Assembly: GCA_024639415.1 (NCBI GenBank)
Contig: JAHEIK010000067.1
Location: forward strand, 1 to 12,720
Direction: 5' to 3'
Length of the DNA stretch: 12,720 bases
DNA from: Planctomycetota bacterium
Lineage (GTDB): Bacteria > Planctomycetota > PLA2 > JAEUHO01
Below, piece after piece: positions 6,501-12,720 of the stretch (positions are counted from its first letter, which is position 1; each line of letters starts with the position of its first letter). The notes under the pieces were generated by a model. It was not told the DNA's origin. It saw nothing but the letters and a program-made list of their open reading frames with translations, and searched no databases. The position numbers were made by a program, and so were the translations under genes.

Positions 6501-6556
6501 GTCAGGGCATGACTCATGAGTTCTCGGGCGCACGGATTCATGACAAGCGCCCTGAC
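6501..6556. repeat. Inverted repeat in convergent intergenic region
   Basis: GTCAGGGC (6501-6508) and GCCCTGAC (6549-6556) are perfect inverted copies. Just inside each arm lies a TCATGA core (6514-6519 and 6538-6543), and the left one is part of the perfect palindrome ACTCATGAGT (6512-6521). It lies between two converging genes and could be a bidirectional 3'-end structure or the ends of a small degraded element. No T-run follows either arm. Confidence 0.45.
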
Positions 6557-6628
6557 TCCGCAGCCACACGCGCTGGATAGCAAACGGGCAACGAGCCCAG
6601 GCTGCGACCCAGCAGGCCCCCGGCTCTG

Positions 6629-8524
6629 CTAGTTCCCGCCCTGGCCGAAGTACCCCGCGGCTTTTTGGAAAGCATCGGCGCCAAGGACCGACCCTGCCAA
6701 CCGCCCTGGAATGTCGTCCGCACGCGGGTGGATGCCACCGTAGATCCGCGAGAGGCTGCACTCGTCCGATGCGTCGTAGTACGTGGCCCACTCCAGTACC
6801 ACGTCCACGCTGGGTCCCTGCTCGAACACGAGAAACTCGTTGCGTGGTGCTGGGAACTTGCCGAGGCCACCAGGGAAGTACTCACTTCCGGTGAAGAGGG
6901 TGAGCACTGTTGCCGCTGCGCGGCTGAAGGTGCTGTGGCCGGAGACGTACCCCGCAAACGGCGGCGTGACGAATGTCGGGCGTTGATACGGCCACCAGTT
7001 CTCGAGCAGGATCCAGCCGACTCCGGCCGTGTCGGTCTCGGGATCGCTGATGGCGTCGGGACCGCGCCATGCGCGCACGGCCGTCTTTCCGATGTTTGTG
7101 TTCGACGGACCCGCCAGGTGCTCGTGGCGTTCGCCGGGCGCGATGGAGGCGAGAGTGATCTGCTCGACGCGGCCGGGTACGAGCTGAATGCCATCTGGAT
7201 GGAAGGAGGGCGCGCCCACGTCGGTGCGCTGGCCCAGCTCGTCCATGTGGCGCAGGGCCGAGATGGGCCGGGTGTAGTCGTACCAACCCTTGATGCCCCA
7301 CGCGGTGACGGCGGCATCGTGAATCGCCCCGCCGAGGGCGAAGTAGAGCTTCACGTCCCATTCGAGTGCGTCCAGAACTGCGCCCTGGCCGCCCAGGCGC
7401 CGCTGGAGTCCCGGTTGATCGGACACGTAGTTCGCAATCACGAACCAATGGCCAGGAGGCGTCTCAGAGTCTGGGCCGTCGGCCCAGAACTCGGCGAGTA
7501 CGCGATAGTAGTCCCCCGCCGGCACGACCTGGGGCGCGTAGGGCAGGCCTGTCGATGGATTCAAGGGCCGCCCTGATCCATCGTTCGTGCCTAGCGTGTT
7601 GTTGCCGCGCGCGCCGGGGCTGATGTCGATCTGGACGCCGTCGGTCGGATCAAGCAGGGCGCTCCACTCGAGTACCTGCTCGAAGCCCTCCTTGTACTCC
7701 TGCGATCCGGCCCCCTGGAGCAGGGGGGGCGGACCGGGATCGTGATAGACCCAGTAGTCACCGTCCGAACGCGTCCGGATCGTGAGGTCGCCCACGTCAA
7801 GGGCGAAGGGCGCACAGATGCCCCACTCAGGGCTCAGGAAGGGCACAGTGCCCGCGGGCAGCGGATTGCCGCTCTGGTCGACGTTGAACTGGAGTGCGAG
7901 CGGCTGCCAGCGATCGGGGTCGGAGAGGTCGGGATTGCCGGGGAACGCGGGCAGCAGCGGCAAGTTGACGGGCTCGTAGTGCTCGTTGGCGAAATCGTTC
8001 GCTTCGTTGGACCCATCACTTGCGCCGAAGGCGAGGACCGTGGCCGCAATGCGGTTTCCGAGTGCGGCGGGCGTATCCCCCATCTCGTCGACGATGCCCG
8101 TGCTGTAGTCAAGATCTCCCATCTTCTGATCCAGTGCGGGCAGGACATGCGACGCGCCCGGGGAGTTTGCGAAGCGCGCCGACAGGATCCGATACGCGGC
8201 GTAGCTGATTGCCTCGTTCCGCGCGGCCGCGACGTCACCGGCCACCAGGTCTTCGTCGACGAGATAGCCGCGTGCGCTGCCGTCGTAGGCTGCCCAGGCA
8301 TCCCACATGGCTACTGACACGTGGAAGAGATTGCGGGCGTGGACAGTGGGCCGGGCAAAGTCGGTCCGGATCGCTTCCAGGAGCAGGTCGTTCCACTGGC
8401 GCGCAACCGAGGGCGCGGTGTCGCCCGGCGCGGTGCCGCCGCCCCCTCCGCCGCAGCCGGCCAGGAGGGCAAACACCAGAGCCACGAGCGCACTGCCGAG
8501 ATGACGTGTAGGGAATCCACTCAT
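6629..8524 (-). CDS. Vanadium-dependent haloperoxidase-like lipoprotein (PAP2/VHPO superfamily)
   Basis: A 631-aa predicted lipoprotein: signal peptide and lipobox LLAGC (Cys24), then six glycines as a tether. The C-terminal half carries the full vanadate/phosphate site of the vanadium haloperoxidase and acid phosphatase superfamily: K-x6-RP (Lys412 to Arg419-Pro420, KGWYDYTRP), SGH with catalytic His530 (VSGHSTFS) and SR-x5-H (Arg593, His599, SRIYGGIH). The long N-terminal helical region, with VAMWDAWAAYD and NPSTGLPYAPQVVP segments, is typical of bacterial VHPO-like proteins. Members oxidise halides with H2O2, but many bacterial ones are uncharacterised and some act as phosphatases, so halide oxidation is not proven. 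No Shine-Dalgarno sequence precedes the ATG at 8524; the signal peptide fixes the start. It is divergent from the ASPIC lipoprotein gene. Confidence 0.9.
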   Translation of the reverse strand: MSGFPTRHLGSALVALVFALLAGCGGGGGGTAPGDTAPSVARQWNDLLLEAIRTDFARPTVHARNLFHVSVAMWDAWAAYDGSARGYLVDEDLVAGDVAAARNEAISYAAYRILSARFANSPGASHVLPALDQKMGDLDYSTGIVDEMGDTPAALGNRIAATVLAFGASDGSNEANDFANEHYEPVNLPLLPAFPGNPDLSDPDRWQPLALQFNVDQSGNPLPAGTVPFLSPEWGICAPFALDVGDLTIRTRSDGDYWVYHDPGPPPLLQGAGSQEYKEGFEQVLEWSALLDPTDGVQIDISPGARGNNTLGTNDGSGRPLNPSTGLPYAPQVVPAGDYYRVLAEFWADGPDSETPPGHWFVIANYVSDQPGLQRRLGGQGAVLDALEWDVKLYFALGGAIHDAAVTAWGIKGWYDYTRPISALRHMDELGQRTDVGAPSFHPDGIQLVPGRVEQITLASIAPGERHEHLAGPSNTNIGKTAVRAWRGPDAISDPETDTAGVGWILLENWWPYQRPTFVTPPFAGYVSGHSTFSRAAATVLTLFTGSEYFPGGLGKFPAPRNEFLVFEQGPSVDVVLEWATYYDASDECSLSRIYGGIHPRADDIPGRLAGSVLGADAFQKAAGYFGQGGN

Positions 8525-8839
8525 CACGCCACAGTAGCAAGGCGACACCTGACCATGGAATCCGGCCTCCAAGGAGGACGTGCGTCCACTCCGTGGGGCG
8601 CCCCGGGGCAGAGCTCAGCCACGTCTGCCAGTCATGCAGTCATACCCCTCCGGGGCGCCGCGCACGCCCGCCGCCGGTGGCGCACGGCTGCTGCGGAGCC
8701 GCTACACGCTTGCCTCCTTGGCCCTTCCCGGCCAAGCTGTTCTTGCGTCTCCAGCGGGACAGGATGGGCGAAGAACGCCTGCTGAGACCGTAGCCGTGGT
8801 GTGCCTTGGCCGGAGACGCGTAGCCGGAGAGTGGTGGCG
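8525..8839. promoter_or_regulatory. Divergent control region between haloperoxidase-like and ASPIC genes
   Basis: This 315-bp region holds no convincing gene. It contains several dyads: CCTCCAAGGAGG near 8562-8574, GGGGCGCCCC (8595-8604), and the long dyad CTTGGCC-N6-GGCCAAG (8717-8736), with a further CTTGGCC half-site at 8805-8811. A direct repeat GCCGGAGA (8809-8816 and 8823-8830) precedes the plus-strand gene, and its second copy supplies that gene's likely ribosome binding site. Promoter hexamers could not be assigned with confidence. Confidence 0.5.
8717..8736. promoter_or_regulatory. 20-bp dyad, candidate operator
   Basis: CTTGGCC (8717-8723) and GGCCAAG (8730-8736) are perfect 7-bp inverted half-sites around CTTCCC. 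The same half-site recurs at 8805-8811. Its place between two divergent lipoprotein genes suits a dimeric regulator acting on both, but no regulator gene lies in the window. Confidence 0.45.
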
Positions 8840-10489
8840 ATGAGCACGGATTCGAAGCTGAGGCGGCCTGCAGGGTCATGGCGTCCCCTGCTCTTGATCG
8901 GCCTCTTCGCACTACTGGGCTCTTGTGGAGGCGGCGGCGCCGCCCCGCTTCCGGATCCCCCTCCTGATGTGCCTGACGTGCCTGACGTGCCTGACGTGCC
9001 TGAGCCGCCTGAACCGGCGAAGGTCCGGTTCGAGGATGTGACGACCAGCGCCGGAATCACCGCGACACACGACACCGTGCTCGACGGGAGCGACTACTTC
9101 GTCACAGGGCAGGCCTTCGGCGACTACGACGGTGATGGCTGGCTCGATCTCTACCTCACCGACGGCAACGGCCCAAACACCCTGTACCGCAATCGCGGTG
9201 ACGGGACCTTCGAAGTCTCGCCATGGAGTGCCGCCGTGGCGCTGCCGACTGCCCAGAGCGGGGGCGCGATCTTCGTCGACTACGACAACGACGGCGACAA
9301 GGACCTGTACGTATGCAACAAGGGCGCGAATGCGCTCTTCCGGAACACAGGCACGACCTTCGAGGACGTGACGTCGAGCGCCGGCGTCGGTGATGCCGGA
9401 GTCGGCATGACCGCCTCGTGGGGCGACTTCGATGCGGATGGCTGGCTGGACCTCTACGTCGCGAACTGGCACTGTGACGGCTGTCATCCGAGTGGTCCCG
9501 AGGAGGGCAATCGCGACCGGCTTTTTCGCGCGCGGGGGGACGGGACGTTCGAGGACGTGAGTGCCTACCTGGGCGTGCCAACCACGACGGGCCTCGGCTT
9601 CGTGGCCTCGTGGCTTGACTACGACAATGATGGTGACCTCGACATCTACCTCTGCAACGACAAGGGAGTCGAGGGCCCGGATGCAGTCCCCCTGAAGCGC
9701 AACGTGCTCTGGCGCAATGATGGGGCCGGCCCCGGTGGCACCTGGCTCTTCACGGAGTTAGCACGCGACGCAGGCGCCAGTCAATCGCGGGACGCGATGG
9801 GCCTGGCCGTTGGCGACATCAATAACGACGGCTGGTTGGACATGGCGTTCACGCACGTCGGTCCGAGCGTGCTGCTCCGCGGCACCGGCACCGCCTTCGA
9901 GGACATCTCCGCCGCGGCAGGCATCGACGAGTGGATCATTGGCTGGGGTACGATCTTCAAGGACTGGGATCGAGATGGCTGGCTCGATCTCTATATCTCC
10001 GCCTCCAACGCGCCGAACAAGCTGTTCCTCAACGAACGCGACAGCACCTTCCGCGACGTATCCAGTACCTGCGCGGCGGACGACCCGGGCCGATCCTACG
10101 GACTTGCGTCCGCGGACTACGACCGCGATGGCCATATGGACATCGTCGTGGGGAACTTCGCCGATGGCTACCGGCTGTACCGCTGCCTCGAGGCGACGGG
10201 CGAGGCGTCTTCGCACCACTGGCTTCGGGTGCGCCTGCAGGGCGTTGCGCCGATCAACCGCGACGCGGTCGGCGCGCGTGTGACGATTGGCCGTGCGGAT
10301 GGGCTGGTGCAGATGCAGGAGGTCAAGTGCGGCGCGAGCCTGGGTGCCGGCTGCGACCTGGCTCTGCAATTTGGCCTGGGCGCGTCGTCGGTGCAGACGC
10401 TCGAAGTGCGCTGGCCCAACGGTGACGTCACGCGGCACGACGATGTCGAAATCGACCGGGAGGTCGTGATCACCTATCCGGGCTCCTGA
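8840..10489 (+). CDS. FG-GAP/VCBS-repeat lipoprotein with C-terminal ASPIC/UnbV domain (CRTAC1 type)
   Basis: A 549-aa predicted lipoprotein: signal peptide and lipobox LLGSC (Cys29), a glycine run and a Pro/Asp/Val linker, then seven calcium-binding-type FG-GAP repeats making an integrin-like beta-propeller. Their Dx[DN]xDG loops start near residues 95 (DYDGDGWLD), 147 (DYDNDGDKD), 196 (DFDADGWLD), 260 (DYDNDGDLD), 326 (DINNDGWLD), 375 (DWDRDGWLD) and 426 (DYDRDGHMD). The C-terminus (about 465-549), with HHWLRVRLQG, NRDAVGARVTIG, LQFGLGASSVQTLEVRWPNG and a final VVITYP strand, is an ASPIC/UnbV domain. Such proteins are cell-surface, with adhesion or ligand-binding roles inferred, not enzymes. 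The start at 8840 follows GGAGA by 9 nt and opens the signal peptide. An insert after repeat 3 contains a CxxCH motif. Confidence 0.93.
   Translation: MSTDSKLRRPAGSWRPLLLIGLFALLGSCGGGGAAPLPDPPPDVPDVPDVPDVPEPPEPAKVRFEDVTTSAGITATHDTVLDGSDYFVTGQAFGDYDGDGWLDLYLTDGNGPNTLYRNRGDGTFEVSPWSAAVALPTAQSGGAIFVDYDNDGDKDLYVCNKGANALFRNTGTTFEDVTSSAGVGDAGVGMTASWGDFDADGWLDLYVANWHCDGCHPSGPEEGNRDRLFRARGDGTFEDVSAYLGVPTTTGLGFVASWLDYDNDGDLDIYLCNDKGVEGPDAVPLKRNVLWRNDGAGPGGTWLFTELARDAGASQSRDAMGLAVGDINNDGWLDMAFTHVGPSVLLRGTGTAFEDISAAAGIDEWIIGWGTIFKDWDRDGWLDLYISASNAPNKLFLNERDSTFRDVSSTCAADDPGRSYGLASADYDRDGHMDIVVGNFADGYRLYRCLEATGEASSHHWLRVRLQGVAPINRDAVGARVTIGRADGLVQMQEVKCGASLGAGCDLALQFGLGASSVQTLEVRWPNGDVTRHDDVEIDREVVITYPGS
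8963..9016 (+). repeat. 9-bp tandem repeat encoding a PDV linker
   Basis: Six 9-bp units, one CCTGATGTG, three CCTGACGTG, then CCTGAGCCG and CCTGAACCG, encode PDV-PDV-PDV-PDV-PEP-PEP between the lipid anchor and the propeller. Three units are identical at DNA level, so copy number may vary by slippage without breaking the frame. Confidence 0.9.
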
Positions 10490-10522
10490 CGACCGTCGCG
10501 GCGGGTAGGTACGAGTACGGAG

Positions 10523-10555
10523 CCGCGCGTAGCCGGGTGTGCGGACGGCGCGCGG
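10523..10555. terminator. Possible bidirectional GC-hairpin terminator
   Basis: CCGCGCG (10523-10529) and CGCGCGG (10549-10555) are perfect inverted repeats with a 19-nt loop, in the 68-bp gap between the converging ASPIC and toroid genes. The position suits a shared 3' structure, but there is no T-run on either side. Confidence 0.35.
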
Positions 10556-10557
10556 GC

Positions 10558-12360
10558 CTACCGCAGGAAGAGCGCGTGCTCCATCGTGAGCAGTGCGAAG
10601 GCGGTGGTGAGCAGGGCCCCGCCCGATCGCATGTAGCGGCCGGCCTCGCGCGGGAAGCCCCCGGCCAACGGGCCGAGCCGGATCTGCTTCTGCGAGAGTT
10701 CGACGAGCCAGGTGTGCCACTTCGTCGTCAGCTTCGCGTGCAGCCAGACATCCATCCGCACGCCGTAGTAGAGCGTGTAGAGGTACGGCGCGCGCCGGCC
10801 GACGCCCTTCGTGAGCCAGACACTCCACGCACGCCGGTCCTTCAACGTGAGTCGATCCATGTCCCAGAGGATGCGCCCCATCAGCATGCCGACCGGGTAG
10901 AGGCTCGAGCGCGGCCGGCCCTGCGTGACCTTGCCCCCATGGCTTAGGTAGCTGAAGCGCTCGCCGCCCAGCCAGACGAGCCGTAGGAAGCCCTCGAGAT
11001 CGGCGCGCATGCCGTCGGGTACTGCGATCCCGGCCAGCGTGGCGTACTCCACGGCCTGCGCCACCCAGCCGGCCGCACTCAGGTCCCCGGCCTGCTTCGC
11101 CCGGTAGCGGTAGCCGCCCTGGGGTCCCCGCACGGTGTACAGGGCCGTGAGACCGCGCTCGACCTGCTCCTTGAGGCCCTCGTCTCCGGTCGCCTGCGCC
11201 GCCTGCGCCAGCGCCATCAGCGCGATGGCGTCGCTGTAGTAGGCACGCCCTGCCTTGGGGAAGAGCCCGTCCTCGTGCTGCTGCTTGCGCAGCCAGGCGA
11301 GCGCGCGCGCGATCGTGGGCTCGAACAGGCCGCGGCCGTCCTGGTCGCGGAAGTCGAGGAACGCCATGAGCGCCAGAGCCGTGGTGGCTACGAGGAAGCG
11401 ATCGTAGCTCTTGCTGAACTGCTGCCGGTACTGCGTGATGTCGCGCTCGTCTTCCGCATGCGCTTCGATGAAGCGGGTGCTCGCGGCCTCGGCCGAGAAG
11501 CTCCCGTCCGGCGCCTGGTGGACCGCCAGGAAGGCCAGCCCTGCGTGCAACGAGTCGAGCAGTGTGAGCGCTCCCCGTCGCCGCAGCAGCTCCAATTGCT
11601 CCATCCGCCGTTCTTCGACCTTCTCCGGCTCGGCGATCGGCAGGGGCACGGTGGGCTCGTCCCGGCCCTCCTCACGGCGCTGGACCTCGGCGAGCAGGCC
11701 GTCGACGTCCAGGCGGCCGCGACCCCGAGGCGGTCCACGCCTCTCGGCACGGGACCACCCGGCCGGACGTCCGACGAGGAAGCGCTCGAGATGCGTGAGC
11801 AGGCGCTCCCGGTCCTTCTTCGCCTTCAGCTGGGCGATGACCTCCGCGGCGTGCCGCAGTTGCTGCTCGAGGACGTCGGGATCGTCGGACGGCCGCAGGT
11901 TGCCCCAGCGCCGCAGCTCGTCGACGAGCTTGCGCAGGCGCTCATCGGCGGCCTCGACGGCGAGCACCTTCCGTGCGGCCGTACGGATGGAGCTCAGCAG
12001 CTTGGCGCGGGCCGCGTCCTCGAAGAAGGCCTTCTCCGGTCCGAGGACGGGCTGCAGCAGCGCCAGCGCCTGGGTGCTGCGTCGCATGCGATGCAGCGCC
12101 ACGGCGCGCTCCCAGAGGGCCGCGAGCCGCTCCTGCTGCGCCTGCTCCTCGGGCGAGACCTTGGGCGGCTCGACGCGCAGGGGGCGGGGCCGGGTGCCCG
12201 ACACCGCCAGCCCGGGCCGCCGGGTCACCTCGTCGGGCTCGGCCTCCAGCGCCTGGCCGGGGTCCTCGACACGGTCGTCGCCCGCGCCGAGGAGCGCGTA
12301 GAGCAGTCCCGCTCCGACGATGCAGGCGAGCGCGAGCGGCACGAACGGTAGGCGGCCCAT
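10558..12360 (-). CDS. Membrane-anchored toroid (squalene-cyclase-like repeat) protein with helical N-terminal half
   Basis: A 600-aa protein of unknown function. One N-terminal hydrophobic segment (about 4-25) without a clear cleavage site suggests a membrane anchor. A charged linker and an all-helical, possibly TPR-like or coiled-coil part follow (about 70-260; RLAALWERAVALHRMRRSTQALALL, VLEQQLRHAAEVIAQLKAKKDRERL). The second half (about 265-600) is an alpha/alpha toroid of the prenyltransferase/squalene-oxidase type: LDSLHAGLAFLAVHQAPDGSF, ALAWLRKQQHEDGLF, AYYSDAIALMALAQAAQ, GLTALYTVRGPQGGYRYR, AGWVAQAVEYATLAG, then ALLTTAFALLTMEHAL at the C-terminus. It lacks a DxDD catalytic acid motif, so cyclase chemistry is unlikely. 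It is a distant relative of the 2205-3542 product. Start: ATG 12360 begins the hydrophobic segment; GGAGG lies 14 nt upstream, rather far. It is 143 bp downstream of the ABC ATPase gene on the same strand, so cotranscription is possible. Confidence 0.85.
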   Translation of the reverse strand: MGRLPFVPLALACIVGAGLLYALLGAGDDRVEDPGQALEAEPDEVTRRPGLAVSGTRPRPLRVEPPKVSPEEQAQQERLAALWERAVALHRMRRSTQALALLQPVLGPEKAFFEDAARAKLLSSIRTAARKVLAVEAADERLRKLVDELRRWGNLRPSDDPDVLEQQLRHAAEVIAQLKAKKDRERLLTHLERFLVGRPAGWSRAERRGPPRGRGRLDVDGLLAEVQRREEGRDEPTVPLPIAEPEKVEERRMEQLELLRRRGALTLLDSLHAGLAFLAVHQAPDGSFSAEAASTRFIEAHAEDERDITQYRQQFSKSYDRFLVATTALALMAFLDFRDQDGRGLFEPTIARALAWLRKQQHEDGLFPKAGRAYYSDAIALMALAQAAQATGDEGLKEQVERGLTALYTVRGPQGGYRYRAKQAGDLSAAGWVAQAVEYATLAGIAVPDGMRADLEGFLRLVWLGGERFSYLSHGGKVTQGRPRSSLYPVGMLMGRILWDMDRLTLKDRRAWSVWLTKGVGRRAPYLYTLYYGVRMDVWLHAKLTTKWHTWLVELSQKQIRLGPLAGGFPREAGRYMRSGGALLTTAFALLTMEHALFLR

Positions 12361-12503
12361 GACGCTGACTTGATCCTCCACCTCCCAGCCTACCGGCAGC
12401 GGATCCGTGTGTGAGGCGCGCCACGTCCAGCGCACTGGGAGCAAGCGGCGTGCAGCCCGCATCCCGGCTTGGACGTCGCCACGGACGGATCCGCAGGAGC
12501 TCC

Positions 12504-12720
12504 TCAGAACGCCTCCTCGACCAGCACGCGCAAGTGCTCCGGATCGGCGAGCTGCGAACGGGCCAGCGTCTCCACCACGATGCCCTCGCGCAGCACGACC
12601 GCGCGGTCGGCGATGCGGACCGCCTGCGCCAAGCCGTGCGACACAGCCACCACGGCATAGCGCTTCGCCAACCGCGTGATCAACCCCTCGATCCGTTCCT
12701 CGGCACGGACATCCAATGAG
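12504..12720 (-). CDS. ABC transporter ATP-binding protein, C-terminal fragment (runs off window)
   Basis: Only about 72 C-terminal residues are inside the window; the gene starts beyond 12720. The visible part begins at the end of the Walker B/D-loop region (SLD, then VRAEERIEGLITRLAKRY), continues with the H-loop VSHG in AVVAVSHGLAQAVRIADRAVVL, and ends with REGIVVE and LVEEAF before TGA. The layout, with 'QA-RIADR' after the switch histidine and 'G-VVE', resembles PstB-like and other importer ATPases, but the fragment is too short to name a substrate. It lies upstream of, and on the same strand as, the membrane-anchored toroid gene. Confidence 0.85.
   Translation of the reverse strand, partial: SLDVRAEERIEGLITRLAKRYAVVAVSHGLAQAVRIADRAVVLREGIVVETLARSQLADPEHLRVLVEEAF

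Larger units (their letters stand above)
6237..6628. other. Convergent intergenic region without a clear gene
   Basis: This 392-bp stretch lies between the ends of malic enzyme (+) and the haloperoxidase-like gene (-). It contains a GC hairpin just after malic enzyme, a 48-codon plus-strand ORF (6366-6512) with little support, a 10-bp palindrome ACTCATGAGT (6512-6521) and an 8-bp inverted repeat 40 bp apart (6501-6556). I see no RNA gene or convincing protein gene. Confidence 0.6.

Noticed and set aside
9758..10828. 356-codon minus-strand frame across the ASPIC gene end
   Set aside because: An antisense shadow running through the FG-GAP repeats and into the toroid gene; no domain.
11275..12351. 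358-codon plus-strand frame opposite the second toroid gene
   Set aside because: Antisense shadow; the minus strand has the membrane anchor and toroid repeats.
12399..12505. CGGATCCG and AGGAGCTCCT palindromes between the ABC ATPase and toroid genes
   Set aside because: Short palindromes are expected by chance at this base composition, and their layout does not form a clear operator or terminator.

Overview
The window is GC-rich throughout, with G or C at most third codon positions. Gene content (secreted M28 peptidase with a PDZ domain, two secreted or membrane-anchored squalene-cyclase-like toroid proteins, an FG-GAP/ASPIC lipoprotein, a vanadium-haloperoxidase-type lipoprotein) fits Planctomycetota or a similar large-genome environmental bacterium. 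This is an inference from gene families; no rRNA or other phylogenetic marker is present.

Layout. 79-1920 (-): exported M28 metallopeptidase with PA-like and PDZ domains. 1921-2204: a MITE-like element with inverted arms of the ACCACAGAGGACACAGAG type. 2205-3542 (-): secreted toroid protein. 3543-3943: a structured leader for that gene, holding an 11-codon ORF with an unusually perfect Shine-Dalgarno sequence, stem-loops, and a very strong intrinsic terminator whose U-tract ends only 14 nt before the start codon. 3944-4453 (-): small lipoprotein, divergent from 4572-6236 (+), malic enzyme. 6237-6628: convergent intergenic region with inverted repeats. 6629-8524 (-): vanadium-dependent haloperoxidase-like lipoprotein, divergent across a 315-bp region with a 20-bp dyad from 8840-10489 (+), FG-GAP/ASPIC (CRTAC1-type) lipoprotein. 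10558-12360 (-): membrane-anchored toroid protein with a helical N-terminal half. 12504-12720 (-): C-terminal end of an ABC transporter ATPase running off the window.

Most products are exported: five of the seven complete large genes carry a signal peptide or lipobox, a sixth has an N-terminal membrane anchor, and only malic enzyme is a cytoplasmic metabolic enzyme. The haloperoxidase and ASPIC genes look like a divergent pair sharing a control region and the same lipid-anchor plus polyglycine-tether design. The toroid gene at 2205-3542 appears to be controlled by premature termination, or else to start from a promoter squeezed against the terminator of a separate small RNA. That leader is the most unusual element here. 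No CRISPR array, tRNA, rRNA, transposase or phage gene was seen.
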